From the NCBI RefSeq assembly GCF_003479805.1, contig NZ_QUHV01000003.1, positions 125,751-189,750 of the forward strand: DNA of 64,000 bases, read 5' to 3'. Positions 43,276 through 52,488 of this stretch are shown one piece after another. The position numbers were made by a program, and so were the translations under genes. The stretch's first letter is position 1. The number at the start of each line of letters is the position of its first letter. Under the pieces are notes generated by a model. It was not told the DNA's origin, searched no databases, and worked only from the letters and a program-made list of their open reading frames with translations. This stretch comes from Collinsella sp. AF08-23 (GTDB lineage Bacteria > Actinomycetota > Coriobacteriia > Coriobacteriales > Coriobacteriaceae).

Positions 43276-44534
43276 GCGATCTCCTCCTCAAAATCCGGGA
43301 CGATCTGGTTGCCCAGGCGGACGACATGGGCGCGAATCGCGTCATTGGGCGCGCGTAGAGCGGCGTCCTCAAGTTTGGCGGAGAGGAACAGGGCCTCCGT
43401 CTGCTCTTGGGAAAGGCCGCGACATGCGGCGTAGAAAAGCTGCTCGGGACGCACATGGCCGATGGTGGCACCGTGGTTGCCCGCGACGTCGTCCTCATCG
43501 CATAAGATGGTGGGAATGGTCTTGTTGTCCACGCCATGGTTTGCCAACAGGACCGTCTCGCGCTCGGCGCCCTCGGCTCCCTTTGCCCCGTGGATGAGGT
43601 CGATGGTGCCACGTAGGCATTTCTTGGACGAGCCGGTGAGCACGCCGTTTGCGTCCATGTTGGAGAGCGTCTTGCGACCGCGATGGCGGATTACGTAGTT
43701 GAAGTCGCGCTGTTCGGTACCAGCGGCGAGATAGCTCGTCTCGACGTCGATGCGGGAGCGGTCGCCCCGGAGGTCGGCTGCGAGGCCTGTGGCGGTGAAG
43801 CCGCCTGCGAGGACCACGTGACGGACGGTCACGCGCGCGTCCTCGTCGAGCACGAAGCCGGAATCCTCCATGAGCGTGACGGCATCGCTGGCGGTGACAT
43901 AGACCGTGAGGTCGACGCGGGCGCCGCGTCCGGCGAACACACGCAGAGTGGAGCCCATGAAGGTTGGCTGCTCGGCGGTGGAATCGAGGGAGATGGTCAC
44001 GGCGAAGGTGGCACCGTCCTCGGCGATGATGTCAACGCTGGCACCCGATGCAGTGCCATTCTCAGCAGTAACACGGATGTTCGCCTGCTCGGTCTCACCA
44101 GCCTCGGCTGCGAGGACCGCGGTTCCGCCGGCGAGGAAGTTCAGATAGGCGCGGGCGTTGATGCCGATGCCGGTCTCAAAGTCGGCGGCGACATCACCGG
44201 CCATCTCGGAGAGGGCGGCGCGCTTCTCGTAGGAGGAAAGGGCGGGGACATCGAGGTCCTCGGCGCCCTTGTCCTTGCGCGTGGCGGCAACGCAGATGGC
44301 GCGGGAATCTGCACGGGCGTCGCTGCGTTCGGCGTCGAGGCGCTCCTGCAGGCGCGCGATGGCGCTTTCAAAACTCGTGGTGTTGTCCAGGGTGTCGCCT
44401 GCCTCGATTTCGACCTGGCATGTGCGCTCCAGGCCATCGGGGATCTTCACGGTGACGTCGTTCATCTTGAGCCAGCTCCAAGTTGGAGCAGGCATCGCAC
44501 TTGCATGGCGAATGGTCATACCGTCCATCTTCAT
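43272..44534 (-). CDS. sufD: Fe-S assembly protein SufD
   Basis: A 420-residue SufBD-family beta-helix protein that partners SufB and SufC. Seen: PAPTWSWLKMNDVTV at the N-terminus, and in the C-terminal part GRKTLSNMDANGVL, LLANHGVDNKTIPTILCDEDDVAGNHGATIG (over residues 345-375, with the functional His) and YAACRGLSQEQTEALFL. It overlaps sufB by 1 base (TAATG) and sufS by 4 (GTGA). Confidence 0.92.
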   Translation of the reverse strand: MKMDGMTIRHASAMPAPTWSWLKMNDVTVKIPDGLERTCQVEIEAGDTLDNTTSFESAIARLQERLDAERSDARADSRAICVAATRKDKGAEDLDVPALSSYEKRAALSEMAGDVAADFETGIGINARAYLNFLAGGTAVLAAEAGETEQANIRVTAENGTASGASVDIIAEDGATFAVTISLDSTAEQPTFMGSTLRVFAGRGARVDLTVYVTASDAVTLMEDSGFVLDEDARVTVRHVVLAGGFTATGLAADLRGDRSRIDVETSYLAAGTEQRDFNYVIRHRGRKTLSNMDANGVLTGSSKKCLRGTIDLIHGAKGAEGAERETVLLANHGVDNKTIPTILCDEDDVAGNHGATIGHVRPEQLFYAACRGLSQEQTEALFLSAKLEDAALRAPNDAIRAHVVRLGNQIVPDFEEEIA

Positions 44535-45946
44535 TATCCGATAGCCCCTTCCATCTCGAGCTTGATCAGGTTGTTCATCTCGACTGCGTACTCGAGCGGG
44601 AGCTCCTTGGAAACGGGATTGGCGAAGCCGTTCACGATCATGGTGCGCGCCTCTTCCTCGGACATGCCGCGGCTCATGAGGTAGAACACCTTATCGTCGC
44701 CGATGCGACCAATCGTCGCCTCATGGCCGATGTCCACGTTCTTGGCGCGAATGTCCATCGCGGGGATGGTGTCGGAGCGCGAGATGTCGTCGAGCATGAG
44801 CGACTGGCACGACACGCTCGCCGCAGAGCCCTCGGCGGCCGGGGTGGCGACGATGGAGCTGCGGAACGTGGAGATGCCTCCGCCCTTGGAGATGGACTTG
44901 GTCTCGACCGTGGCGGTGGTGTCGGGCGCGCCGAGCACGACCTTGCAGCCGGTGTCGAGGTTCTGGCCGGCGCCCGCGAAGGTGATGCCGGTGAAGCTCG
45001 AGCGGCTCTTGCGGCCCGCGAGCACGCTCATGGGGTAGAGGTAGCCCACGTGGCTGCCAAAGGAGCCCGAGATCCACTCGATCTCGCCCTCCTCCTCGCA
45101 GCGGGCGCGCTTGGTGTTGAGGTTGTACATGTTCTTCGACCAGTTCTCGATGGTCGAATAGCGTAGATGGGCGCGCTTGCCCACAAAGAGCTCGACCGCA
45201 CCGGCGTGGAGGTTCGCCACATTGTACTTGGGTGCCGAGCAGCCCTCGATGAAATGCAGGTCGGCGTCGTCCTCGACGATGATGAGCGTGTGCTCGAACT
45301 GACCCGCGCCCGCGGCGTTGAGGCGGAAGTAGCTCTGCAGCGGGAAGTCGAGCTTGACGCCCTTCGGTACGTAGACGAACGAGCCGCCAGACCACACGGC
45401 GCCGTGCAGCGCCGCGAACTTGTGGTCGGTGGGCGGGATGAGCGTCATGAATTTCTCGCGGATGAGCGCCTCCCACTTGGGCTCGTGGAGTGCCTCCTCG
45501 ATACCCGAGTAGACGATGCCCATCTTGGAGGCGGTGTCCTGCATGTTGTGGTAGACGAGCTCGGAGTCGTACTGGGCACCCACGCCGGCCAGATAGCTGC
45601 GCTCGGCCTCGGGAATGCCCAGACGCTCGAAGGTGTTTTTGATATCGTCGGGCACGGAGTCCCAGTCTGCCTTTTGGTCGGTGTTGGGCTTCACGTACGT
45701 GACGATGTGGTCCATGTCGAGGCCGTCGATGCCCGGGCCCCAGGTGGGGTTGGGCGTGTTGTGGTAGATCTCGAGGGATTTGAGGCGGCGCTCGAGCATC
45801 CAGGCGGGCTCGTTCTTGCGCTCGGAGATCTCGCGGACGATGTCGGGCGTGAGGCCGGCGTCGAGGCGCTCAAAGCCCTCTTCACCGTATGAGAAGTCAT
45901 AGAGGCTGCGGTCGATGTCCGCGACCTCGGTTCGGTTCTTAGCCAT
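44534..45946 (-). CDS. sufB: Fe-S assembly protein SufB
   Basis: A 470-residue scaffold subunit of the SufBCD complex. Seen: KNEPAWMLERRLKSLEIY near the N-terminus, SELVYHNMQ, FVYVPKGVKLDFPLQSYF, IEGCSAPKYN, and EATIGRIGDDKVFYLMSRGM at the C-terminus. Length and order of blocks match SufB. Twelve bases follow sufC; it overlaps sufD by 1 base. Confidence 0.95.
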   Translation of the reverse strand: MAKNRTEVADIDRSLYDFSYGEEGFERLDAGLTPDIVREISERKNEPAWMLERRLKSLEIYHNTPNPTWGPGIDGLDMDHIVTYVKPNTDQKADWDSVPDDIKNTFERLGIPEAERSYLAGVGAQYDSELVYHNMQDTASKMGIVYSGIEEALHEPKWEALIREKFMTLIPPTDHKFAALHGAVWSGGSFVYVPKGVKLDFPLQSYFRLNAAGAGQFEHTLIIVEDDADLHFIEGCSAPKYNVANLHAGAVELFVGKRAHLRYSTIENWSKNMYNLNTKRARCEEEGEIEWISGSFGSHVGYLYPMSVLAGRKSRSSFTGITFAGAGQNLDTGCKVVLGAPDTTATVETKSISKGGGISTFRSSIVATPAAEGSAASVSCQSLMLDDISRSDTIPAMDIRAKNVDIGHEATIGRIGDDKVFYLMSRGMSEEEARTMIVNGFANPVSKELPLEYAVEMNNLIKLEMEGAIG

Positions 45947-45958
45947 GACTGCGGCCTC

Positions 45959-46741
45959 CTAGCGGGACTCGCCCGCGGCGAGCTGCTCGGCTGCTTCGCG
46001 CTCAAAGGAGTCGAAGCCGTTGGCGTCGATCCACGGGATGAGCGAGGCGTCGTCCTCGCGCACGATGCGGCCGTTCACCATAACGTGGACGCGGTCGACC
46101 TCGAGGTGCTCGAGGATGCGCGTGTTGTGGGTGATGATGACAAGCGAGCCGTCGGTGGAGCGGCGGTACGCGTCCATGCCGCGGGACACCACGCCGAGGG
46201 CGTCGACGTCGAGGCCGGAGTCGGTCTCGTCGAGGATGGCGAGTTTGGGCTGGAGGAGTAGAAGCTGAAGCATCTCGACCTTCTTCTTCTCACCGCCGGA
46301 GAAGCCCACGCCCAGCTCGCGGTTGAGGTAGGCGGTGTCCATGTCGAGCTCGGCGGCGAGCTCCTTCACGCGGCGCCGGAACTCCTTGCCCTTCATCTCG
46401 AGGCCGGGGCGCCCGGCGATGCTCGCGCGCAGGAAGCTTGAGAGTGGCACGCCGGGGATCTCGACGGGTGCCTGGAAGGAGAGGAACAGACCTGCGCGGG
46501 AGCGCTTGTCGGGGGAGAGGTCGGTGATGTCTTGACCGTCGAAGGTGATGGTGCCCTCGTTCACGGTGTAGACCGGGTCGCCCATGATCACGTGGCCCAT
46601 GGTGGACTTGCCCGCGCCGTTGGGGCCCATGAGGACGTGGGTCTCGCCGGCGGCGACATCGAGGTCGATGCCGTGGAGAATGGTCTTCTCGTCCACCGAG
46701 GCGGTGAGGCCGGTGATGCTGAGCAGGGGTGTTGCGCTCAT
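45959..46741 (-). CDS. sufC: Fe-S assembly ATPase SufC
   Basis: A 260-residue ABC-type ATPase powering the SufBCD scaffold. Seen: Walker A GPNGAGKST, Q-loop FLSFQAPVEIPGV, signature GFSGGEKKKVEMLQ, Walker B LAILDETDSGLDVDAL, and the switch His in IITHNTRIL. First gene of the operon, AAAGGA upstream, divergent from the Rrf2 regulator with a 161-base gap. Confidence 0.95.
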   Translation of the reverse strand: MSATPLLSITGLTASVDEKTILHGIDLDVAAGETHVLMGPNGAGKSTMGHVIMGDPVYTVNEGTITFDGQDITDLSPDKRSRAGLFLSFQAPVEIPGVPLSSFLRASIAGRPGLEMKGKEFRRRVKELAAELDMDTAYLNRELGVGFSGGEKKKVEMLQLLLLQPKLAILDETDSGLDVDALGVVSRGMDAYRRSTDGSLVIITHNTRILEHLEVDRVHVMVNGRIVREDDASLIPWIDANGFDSFEREAAEQLAAGESR

Positions 46742-46902
46742 AAGAAATCCTTTCGAGGTGCACGGGCGATGTGCGATCCGCGCTAAACTCTAGAAGTTCA
46801 CTCGGATTAACGATACGATGATAGCCGATTTCTGCGAGAATATGCAGACGTTTCGAGACCAGGCTCGCTGTTTCACATGGTTTACCGCAAGGGGGTTCGC
46901 CC

Positions 46903-47448
46903 ATGCTCATTTCCTCAAAGGGCCGCTACGCGCTCAAGCTGATGATATACATTGCCGCGATCGGCGGGGATCCCGTTGCGGGAAGTGCCGTTGGTGATGA
47001 CGCCCCTGCACCAGGGAATGGGTCGCGCTCAGGGTCGTTGGCCCTTGATGCCCCCGCACGACCCCTCGCGAGCGCCTCGCGTCCCCAGACTAAGGTGTCG
47101 CTGCGCGAGGTCGCCGAGCGGGAGGTCATCTCGCTCAAGTACTTGGAGCAGCTAGTGCGCCCGCTCATGAAGGCGGGCTTGCTCAAGAGCGTACGTGGCA
47201 AGGGCGGCGGGTACGTTCTGGCCAAGCCGGCTGCGCAGATTCGCGCCGGGGATATCCTGCGCGCGGCGGAAGGGGAGCGGTCCACCGTCGCTTGCGAGGG
47301 GCTTGAGGGCGCCTGCGGGCGCAGCGACCTGTGCTCGACCGTGAAGTTCTGGACCGGGCTCGAGGAGACCATCGACGCCTACGTGGACGGCGTGACCCTC
47401 GTCGAGCTCGCCGCTGTGCCGGAGATTAAGGTGGAGATTGAACTGTAG
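46903..47448 (+). CDS. Rrf2-family regulator with internal insertion
   Basis: A 181-residue winged-helix regulator. Seen: MLISSKGRYALKLMIYIA, KVSLREVAEREVISLKYLEQ and GKGGGYVLAKP. A Cys triad AC-x7-C-x5-C in the effector region is like the cluster ligands of IscR-type proteins. Odd: about 40 Pro/Ala/Gly/Ser-rich residues (23-63) are inserted between the first helix and the HTH. It is divergent from sufC, so it probably senses Fe-S status and controls suf (inferred). Confidence 0.85.
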   Translation: MLISSKGRYALKLMIYIAAIGGDPVAGSAVGDDAPAPGNGSRSGSLALDAPARPLASASRPQTKVSLREVAEREVISLKYLEQLVRPLMKAGLLKSVRGKGGGYVLAKPAAQIRAGDILRAAEGERSTVACEGLEGACGRSDLCSTVKFWTGLEETIDAYVDGVTLVELAAVPEIKVEIEL

Positions 47449-47583
47449 GTGCTAGTGGCGGCATCGGCGCGAATCGATGCCGCTATCGCGCGCACCGATG
47501 GTGCCGGGCATTGTTGTGGCTACGCGCTCCCGTGTTAGGATGATGTTTACCGTCTCCTTACCTTGTCTTGAACGGATCGTTAC

Positions 47584-49728
47584 ATGCCCGAGTTTGCTCC
47601 TGCGGCGTATTCCATACCGCTTTTCGTTTCTGCGCTTGCTCTGACCGCATTGGCAGTTTTCCATGCCGTGAGCATGTGGAGGCAATGCCGCCGCTTGCCT
47701 CTTGGAGACATCATGTGGTCGGTGTTCTATGTGGCACTCTTGCTCGTTGTTGGCATTTTTTGCTTGCTCGGTGGCATAGACGCCGAGGCTGGAATCCTCG
47801 ACCTTGGCGCTTATGCTGTGGCGTTGTTTTTGTGCGGCACCATCACGCTCATGCGAAATCGCATTTCGGACGGCATGGCGGAACTTCCCATCAAACTGCG
47901 GGCTGCCCTGCGTGCCGTCGCCATCGTCTGTGTTATCGCATTTGTGTCCATCGTTTCCGCATGGATGATCGATTACGTCTGGCTGGATACGAGCGGGTCG
48001 ATTCAGCTGCAGTATTTCGCTGTAACCGTCTTGCTTTTTGCGTTGGCGTCTGTTGCCCTGTATTTTCTGGGGCAGCGAGGGGGAGCTCTCGTGACGTTCG
48101 TTCCCCTTTGCGCGGTTGGCTTTGGCATAGCTCAGTATTTTGTTGTGATGTTCAAGGGCACGCCCATCATGCCTACGGATCTGCTCTCGCTTAAGACGGC
48201 TGGTGCGGTTGCCTCCGGTTATAACTACGTGCTTACTCCCAAGATGGTTGTGGCCCTGTGTGCGACCGCAGTATGCGCTTGCAGCTTATCTCTCATCAGG
48301 CCGAACTATAGGAGCTTTTCTCGCAGGACGCGCGCAATTACCGCAGGGGCAAGCACGCTTGTGGGCGTGGTCTTACTCGTTGCCCTTGGCGGGCTGTTCA
48401 ACACGGTGAAGCTTGAGGATGCAATCGAGTTTGAGTATGATCGCTGGATGCCCATCACCACATATCAGACGCTTGGGTTTGCACCCGCGTTCATCGAGGT
48501 CGCGCAAGATTTGAAGATTCCCGAACCTGAGGGATATGACAAGCAGCAGACGGCTGTCTTGCTGGATCAGCTCGTCGAGGAATTCGATTCCACGATGGGC
48601 GTTGCATCCGAGCGCCTTGCGGCGGAAGCCCAGTTCAGCGATATCAAACCAACAGTAATCGCCGTCATGAACGAGACGTTTTCTGATATGTCCATATACG
48701 AAGCAGTTCGTGAGGCGGGCTACGGGGGACCGCAATTCTACAGCTCGCTTGAGGGGACGTTGCAGCGCGGCACACTTATGGTTTCTGTTGTAGGTGGTGG
48801 AACGGCAAACTCGGAGTTTGAGTTCCTTACGGGAAATTCGATGGCGTTTATTGGGACGGGGAAATACCCGTATCAGCTCTATGATTTGAGCGAGTCCGAT
48901 AGCCTAGTCAAGCAGTTTAAGCAGCTGGGATACGGCACGGTCGCCATGCATCCGCAGAGCGCAGTTAACTGGAAACGTTCTTCCGTGTATGAGCAGCTTG
49001 GTTTTGACCGGTTCCTCTCTATTGAGGATTTTGAGTCCGCGCCCGTGTACCATTCCGGCGCGACGGACGCGTCTACGTACGACAAGATTCTCGAGCTGCT
49101 CGAGCAGGATGCCGCGCCGCAGTTCATCTTCGATGTCACGATGCAGAATCATAGTGGATACGGAGAGGGGAGTGTGCCGGCAGAGGATGTGGTTGGCCTA
49201 GATGTTGCGGGCGTTGATGACCCAGCAGCCCTGTCCGAGCTAGGCGTGTATCTTGCGTGCATTAATAGGTCGGATCAGGACCTAGCGTACTTCATTGAGA
49301 AGCTGAAGGGTGTCGATCGCCCTGTCGCACTTGTGTTTTTTGGGGACCACCAGCCGGGACTCGCTGGCACCTTGGCGGATTCCCTGTATGCCGATGCGGC
49401 TCAGCTTGACCGAGAGTTCAAGAAGCATGAATCGACGTATATGGTTTGGACGAATTACGAGGTTGCCGGCACGGGGTTCGGTCAAGTTCGGACGACGAGC
49501 TCATCGCAACTTGCCGCGCAGGTTCTGTATGCGCTTGGTGCGCCTCTGACTGATCGTCAGAAGGCAGATCTTGTCTTGGGGCAAAGCGTGGGGGCAATCA
49601 ACCTGCTGGGCTATATTGGAGCCGATGGATTGAGGTATGAGCTCGGCACCGATAGCCCCTATCGTGAGACGATTGCGCAGATGCAAGCGATTCAGTACCT
49701 AAGGTTTACGGAGAAGCTTGGCCAGTAG
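47584..49728 (+). CDS. LtaS-type sulfatase-fold polyol-phosphate transferase
   Basis: A 714-residue membrane enzyme: about six to seven N-terminal membrane helices (to residue 275) and an extracellular alkaline-phosphatase/sulfatase-fold domain. Catalytic positions seen by comparison with LtaS are E364 (AVMNETFSDM), the nucleophile T407 (GGGTANSEFEFLTGNSM) and D588-H589 (FFGDHQP). Relatives polymerise glycerol-phosphate lipoteichoic acid or transfer phospho-alcohols. It stands next to a polysaccharide ABC exporter and near choline genes, fitting a surface-polymer role. Ribosome site weak. Confidence 0.87.
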   Translation: MPEFAPAAYSIPLFVSALALTALAVFHAVSMWRQCRRLPLGDIMWSVFYVALLLVVGIFCLLGGIDAEAGILDLGAYAVALFLCGTITLMRNRISDGMAELPIKLRAALRAVAIVCVIAFVSIVSAWMIDYVWLDTSGSIQLQYFAVTVLLFALASVALYFLGQRGGALVTFVPLCAVGFGIAQYFVVMFKGTPIMPTDLLSLKTAGAVASGYNYVLTPKMVVALCATAVCACSLSLIRPNYRSFSRRTRAITAGASTLVGVVLLVALGGLFNTVKLEDAIEFEYDRWMPITTYQTLGFAPAFIEVAQDLKIPEPEGYDKQQTAVLLDQLVEEFDSTMGVASERLAAEAQFSDIKPTVIAVMNETFSDMSIYEAVREAGYGGPQFYSSLEGTLQRGTLMVSVVGGGTANSEFEFLTGNSMAFIGTGKYPYQLYDLSESDSLVKQFKQLGYGTVAMHPQSAVNWKRSSVYEQLGFDRFLSIEDFESAPVYHSGATDASTYDKILELLEQDAAPQFIFDVTMQNHSGYGEGSVPAEDVVGLDVAGVDDPAALSELGVYLACINRSDQDLAYFIEKLKGVDRPVALVFFGDHQPGLAGTLADSLYADAAQLDREFKKHESTYMVWTNYEVAGTGFGQVRTTSSSQLAAQVLYALGAPLTDRQKADLVLGQSVGAINLLGYIGADGLRYELGTDSPYRETIAQMQAIQYLRFTEKLGQ

Positions 49729-49763
49729 TTTAAGTGTGACTGCGCTTGTCTTTCATTCGCAGC

Positions 49764-50519
49764 CTACGCGAACTGCGCCCGATACGCCTTGCAGACCTCG
49801 TCCACGGGGCCGTCCATGCGCAGGTCGCCCTTCTCGATCCACACGGCGCGCTGGCAGATGCGCTCCACCTGGTCCATGGAGTGGCTCACGAACAGCACCG
49901 TCACGTTGCCGTCCTCGATGAAGTGCTGGATGCGCCTCTCGCACTTCTCCTGGAAGAACACGTCACCCACGGAGAGCGTCTCGTCCACGATGAGGATGTC
50001 GGGCTCGGTGATGGTGGCGATGGCGAACGCGATGCGCGCGACCATGCCGGAGGAGAAGTTCTTCATGGGCATGTCCACGAAGTCGGGCAGCTCGGCGAAG
50101 TCGATGATCTCCTGGAAGTGCGCGTCGATGAACTCCTCGGTGTAGCCGAGCAGCGCGCCGTTGAGGTAGATGTTCTCGCGCGCGGTGAGCTCGAGGTCGA
50201 ATCCCGCGCCCAGCTCGATGAGCGGCGCGATGTTGCCGCGGACGACGCACTCGCCCTCGCTGGCTTCCAGAACGCCGGCGATCACCTTGAGCATGGTGGA
50301 CTTGCCCGAGCCGTTGGTGCCAACGAGCCCCACGACCTCGCCGGGGCGCACCTTGAACGAGACGTTCTTGAGCGCGCGGAACTCGTTGAAGAACAGTTCG
50401 TGCTTCACGAGCTTGATGAAGTACTCTTTGAGGCTGTTGAGTTGCTCGGATGCCATGTTGAAGATCATCGTGACGTCGTTGACCTCGATGGCGTATTCGG
50501 AAGATGCGGTGGTTGCCAT
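49764..50519 (-). CDS. ABC transporter ATPase for polysaccharide/teichoic acid export (Wzt/TagH type)
   Basis: A 251-residue ATPase. Seen: Walker A GLVGTNGSGKST, the polysaccharide-exporter-typical IAPLIELGAGFDLELTARENIYLNG (residues 110-134), signature FSSGMVARIAFA, Walker B ILIVDETLSVGD, and FVSHSMDQV. No C-terminal carbohydrate-binding domain, so it resembles the short TagH core. The ATG at 50519 follows AAGGAC, 10 bases after the permease gene. Confidence 0.9.
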   Translation of the reverse strand: MATTASSEYAIEVNDVTMIFNMASEQLNSLKEYFIKLVKHELFFNEFRALKNVSFKVRPGEVVGLVGTNGSGKSTMLKVIAGVLEASEGECVVRGNIAPLIELGAGFDLELTARENIYLNGALLGYTEEFIDAHFQEIIDFAELPDFVDMPMKNFSSGMVARIAFAIATITEPDILIVDETLSVGDVFFQEKCERRIQHFIEDGNVTVLFVSHSMDQVERICQRAVWIEKGDLRMDGPVDEVCKAYRAQFA

Positions 50520-50529
50520 TGATGTGTCC

Positions 50530-51354
50530 TTAGACGTAGAGGATGAACTTGTGCTGGGATTTGCGGAAGACGAGGATGCCGATGGCGAGCATGACGACAG
50601 CCCAGACGGCACAGAGCGCGAGAATCTCGGTCGAGGGGCTCTGATTCCACAGGAAGATGTCGCGCATGAAGGTCACAAAGCCGTACATGGGGTTCGCCTT
50701 GACGATGCCGATAACCCACAACGGGGCACCCTTATCGATGAGCAGCTGAAAGTCCCAGAACAGGGGGGTGAGGTAGGTCCATGCGGTGAGGATGACGCTC
50801 CACAGGTGGATGACGTCGCGGAAGAACACGGCGAGCGACCCGATGATGAGGCCGATACCGATGCAGAAGATGATGAGGAGACCCAGGCACACGGGCAGCC
50901 AGATAAGGTGCCAGGTGGGCATGACGCGGAACCACAGCATGACGAGCGCGACGGCGACGAGTGAGAAGGCGAAGTTCACGAGCGCGAACAGGACCTTCTG
51001 CACGGGGAACACGAAGCGCGAGATCTTGACCTTCTTGAGCAGAGGTGCCGCATCGAGAAAGGACGTGAGGGCGGCGCTCGTTGAGTCGGACATGAACGAG
51101 AACGTGATGTTGCCCAGGATGAGGTAGAGTGGGAAGTTCTCGATGCCGTTGCTGAACAGGAACGAGAACACGATGCTCATGACGACCATCATGAGGAGCG
51201 GGTTCAGCACCGACCAGACGACGCCCAGCACGCTGCGGCGGTACTTGAGCTTGAAGTCCTTGGTGACGAGCTGCTTTAAGATAAAGCGGTTCTTCTCTGT
51301 TTCGTTCTTCGCGTACGGCTGAATGGTAGCCGTGTCGGTAGAGTTATCGGCCAC
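50530..51354 (-). CDS. ABC-2 type permease for polysaccharide/teichoic acid export (Wzm/TagG type)
   Basis: A 274-residue inner-membrane permease with six predicted helices. Seen: KLKYRRSVLGVVWSVLNPLL, the typical ABC-2 start, and FRDVIHLWSVILTAWTYLTPLFWD. It pairs with the downstream ATPase. The cargo is probably a lipid-linked wall polymer, given the LtaS-type and choline genes nearby. It starts at GTG (51354) with TAGGAG upstream. Confidence 0.9.
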   Translation of the reverse strand: MADNSTDTATIQPYAKNETEKNRFILKQLVTKDFKLKYRRSVLGVVWSVLNPLLMMVVMSIVFSFLFSNGIENFPLYLILGNITFSFMSDSTSAALTSFLDAAPLLKKVKISRFVFPVQKVLFALVNFAFSLVAVALVMLWFRVMPTWHLIWLPVCLGLLIIFCIGIGLIIGSLAVFFRDVIHLWSVILTAWTYLTPLFWDFQLLIDKGAPLWVIGIVKANPMYGFVTFMRDIFLWNQSPSTEILALCAVWAVVMLAIGILVFRKSQHKFILYV

Positions 51355-51495
51355 GAGCAGTGCTCCTAGGGCGTAGAGGTTTGTCTAACGAAATGACATC
51401 TTACCATGTGGTCCCGTGCCGCACCGTATCTGCACGGGGCGGGGTGACGTAAGACGCGTGGACTGCGAGGTGTTATCGATTGCATGCCATGCTGC

Positions 51496-51522
51496 CGATT
51501 TAAGCGATTTCCTCGATATAAT
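51496..51522 (+). repeat. Three 9-bp units containing a TATAAT box
   Basis: CGATTTAAG, CGATTTCCT, CGATATAAT in register, the last supplying a -10-like TATAAT. The same 9-bp pattern recurs at 52489-52542. Confidence 0.6.
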
Positions 51523-51530
51523 CACACTCC

Positions 51531-51580
51531 TACCGAGCGGTAAGAAATTGTCTGATGTTTCAATAGCTTACCGAGCGGTA
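51531..51580 (+). promoter_or_regulatory. Paired palindromic operator sites before the HipA-like relic
   Basis: TACCGAGCGGTA occurs twice (51531-51542 and 51569-51580), each a TACCG/CGGTA dyad followed by AGA, 38 bases apart. The layout resembles autoregulatory operators of hipBA-type toxin-antitoxin operons, though no hipB is present. Confidence 0.6.
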
Positions 51581-51592
51581 AGACATTAGGAG

Positions 51593-51845
51593 ATGGTAGA
51601 ATTTAATCCCGTTCGGTACGAAATCGAGTTGTCAGTTGCGGAAATGAGCGGAGCGGAAAAGAGTAACGGTCCGAGGTTCTCGTACGATTCTGGATATCTC
51701 GCCACGCCTAACGCGACAGCCATCTCTAGGAGTTTGCCTCTTGTCGGTGAATCGCTCCCCCCAAAGCACCCGGGCGTTTTTCGATGGTCTGATTCCAGAA
51801 GGTCCGATGAGGGAGGCGTTTGAGCGCTGCTTCTGGCTTGGCTGA
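51593..51845 (+). pseudogene. HipA-like N-terminal relic, frameshifted
   Basis: The frame from 51593 gives RFSYDSGYLATPNATAISRS LPL-type HipA N-terminal sequence (residues 28-50). A one-base shift near 51778 then restores FFDGLIPEGPMREAFERCFW, the FFxGLLPEG block of HipA kinases, and a stop follows at 51843. The kinase domain is missing. Further bases to about 51928 may be a C-terminal scrap (GFPEAKEMAGKMVEG). HipA phosphorylates tRNA synthetases to cause persistence; this copy cannot be functional. Confidence 0.7.
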
Positions 51846-51978
51846 CGAGGGCTTCCCAGAGGCAAAGGAAATGGCAGGCAAGATGGTTGAGGGGGCATGC
51901 AGGCGCGTAGATGTGCTGAGCGGATAATCAGGACGGTGGGTTTGCCGCATTTTTGTCCTGTATGGGGCATCTGGAAAG

Positions 51979-52288
51979 CATGAAACTGCCAAGCGGTGGT
52001 ATGGCGGCTACAGATTCGACGACGGAGACGTGTATAACCCCGGGAGCATGTTGAACTATATCGATCGGGATGGCACCGTTCGTCCTGGGCATCGTGTTTC
52101 CCGAGATGGAGTTCAAAGGCGATGCCCTTAAGAGTATGCTGTACCTCGCCGGTTATCTGACGATCGATGAGACCGCTCTGCCAAACGATACACTCTCGTT
52201 GCGCCCCCCGCGCATTCCCAACCGTGAAGTCGCACTTTTGTATCGTGTGGAGATCGTCGGGCGGTTCCAGGGCACCGCATCGCCCTAG
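51979..52288 (+). pseudogene. AAA-ATPase/PD-(D/E)XK-nuclease family relic
   Basis: Two frames together encode pieces typical of the AAA-ATPase-like plus PDDEXK_9 proteins. These are RWYGGYRFDDGDVYNPGSML then NYI (from 51994), and, after a frame change near 52070, ALKSMLYLAGYLTIDE and PPRIPNREVALLYRVEIVGRF. The ATPase N-terminal part and the nuclease domain are absent. A decayed fragment. Confidence 0.65.
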
Positions 52289-52455
52289 CGTTCGAGGATG
52301 GCAAAAGCGGGGTTTACGACGTCATGCCGCTACTCGGCAAGGGTGTGTTCAGAGTACTTGAGAACCCACCGCCTTCATTGCCGTGTGCGTGGAGTACGGC
52401 GCTGTGACGTGGCGCGGGGAGATAGACATCGCACCCGAGGAGCCTACACGAACTG
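52276..52455 (+). pseudogene. DUF2442-type relic, frameshifted
   Basis: RIALAFEDGKSGVYDVMPLL, GVFRVLENP, then after a frame change near 52375 FIAVCVEYGAVTWRGEIDIAP: the sequence of DUF2442 small proteins, often partnered with DUF4160 in toxin-antitoxin-like pairs. It joins the preceding relic without spacing, so a deletion fused them. Confidence 0.65.
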
Positions 52456-52488
52456 TAAGGTTGCCTAGGTCGACCCATCGTCGGCTGT

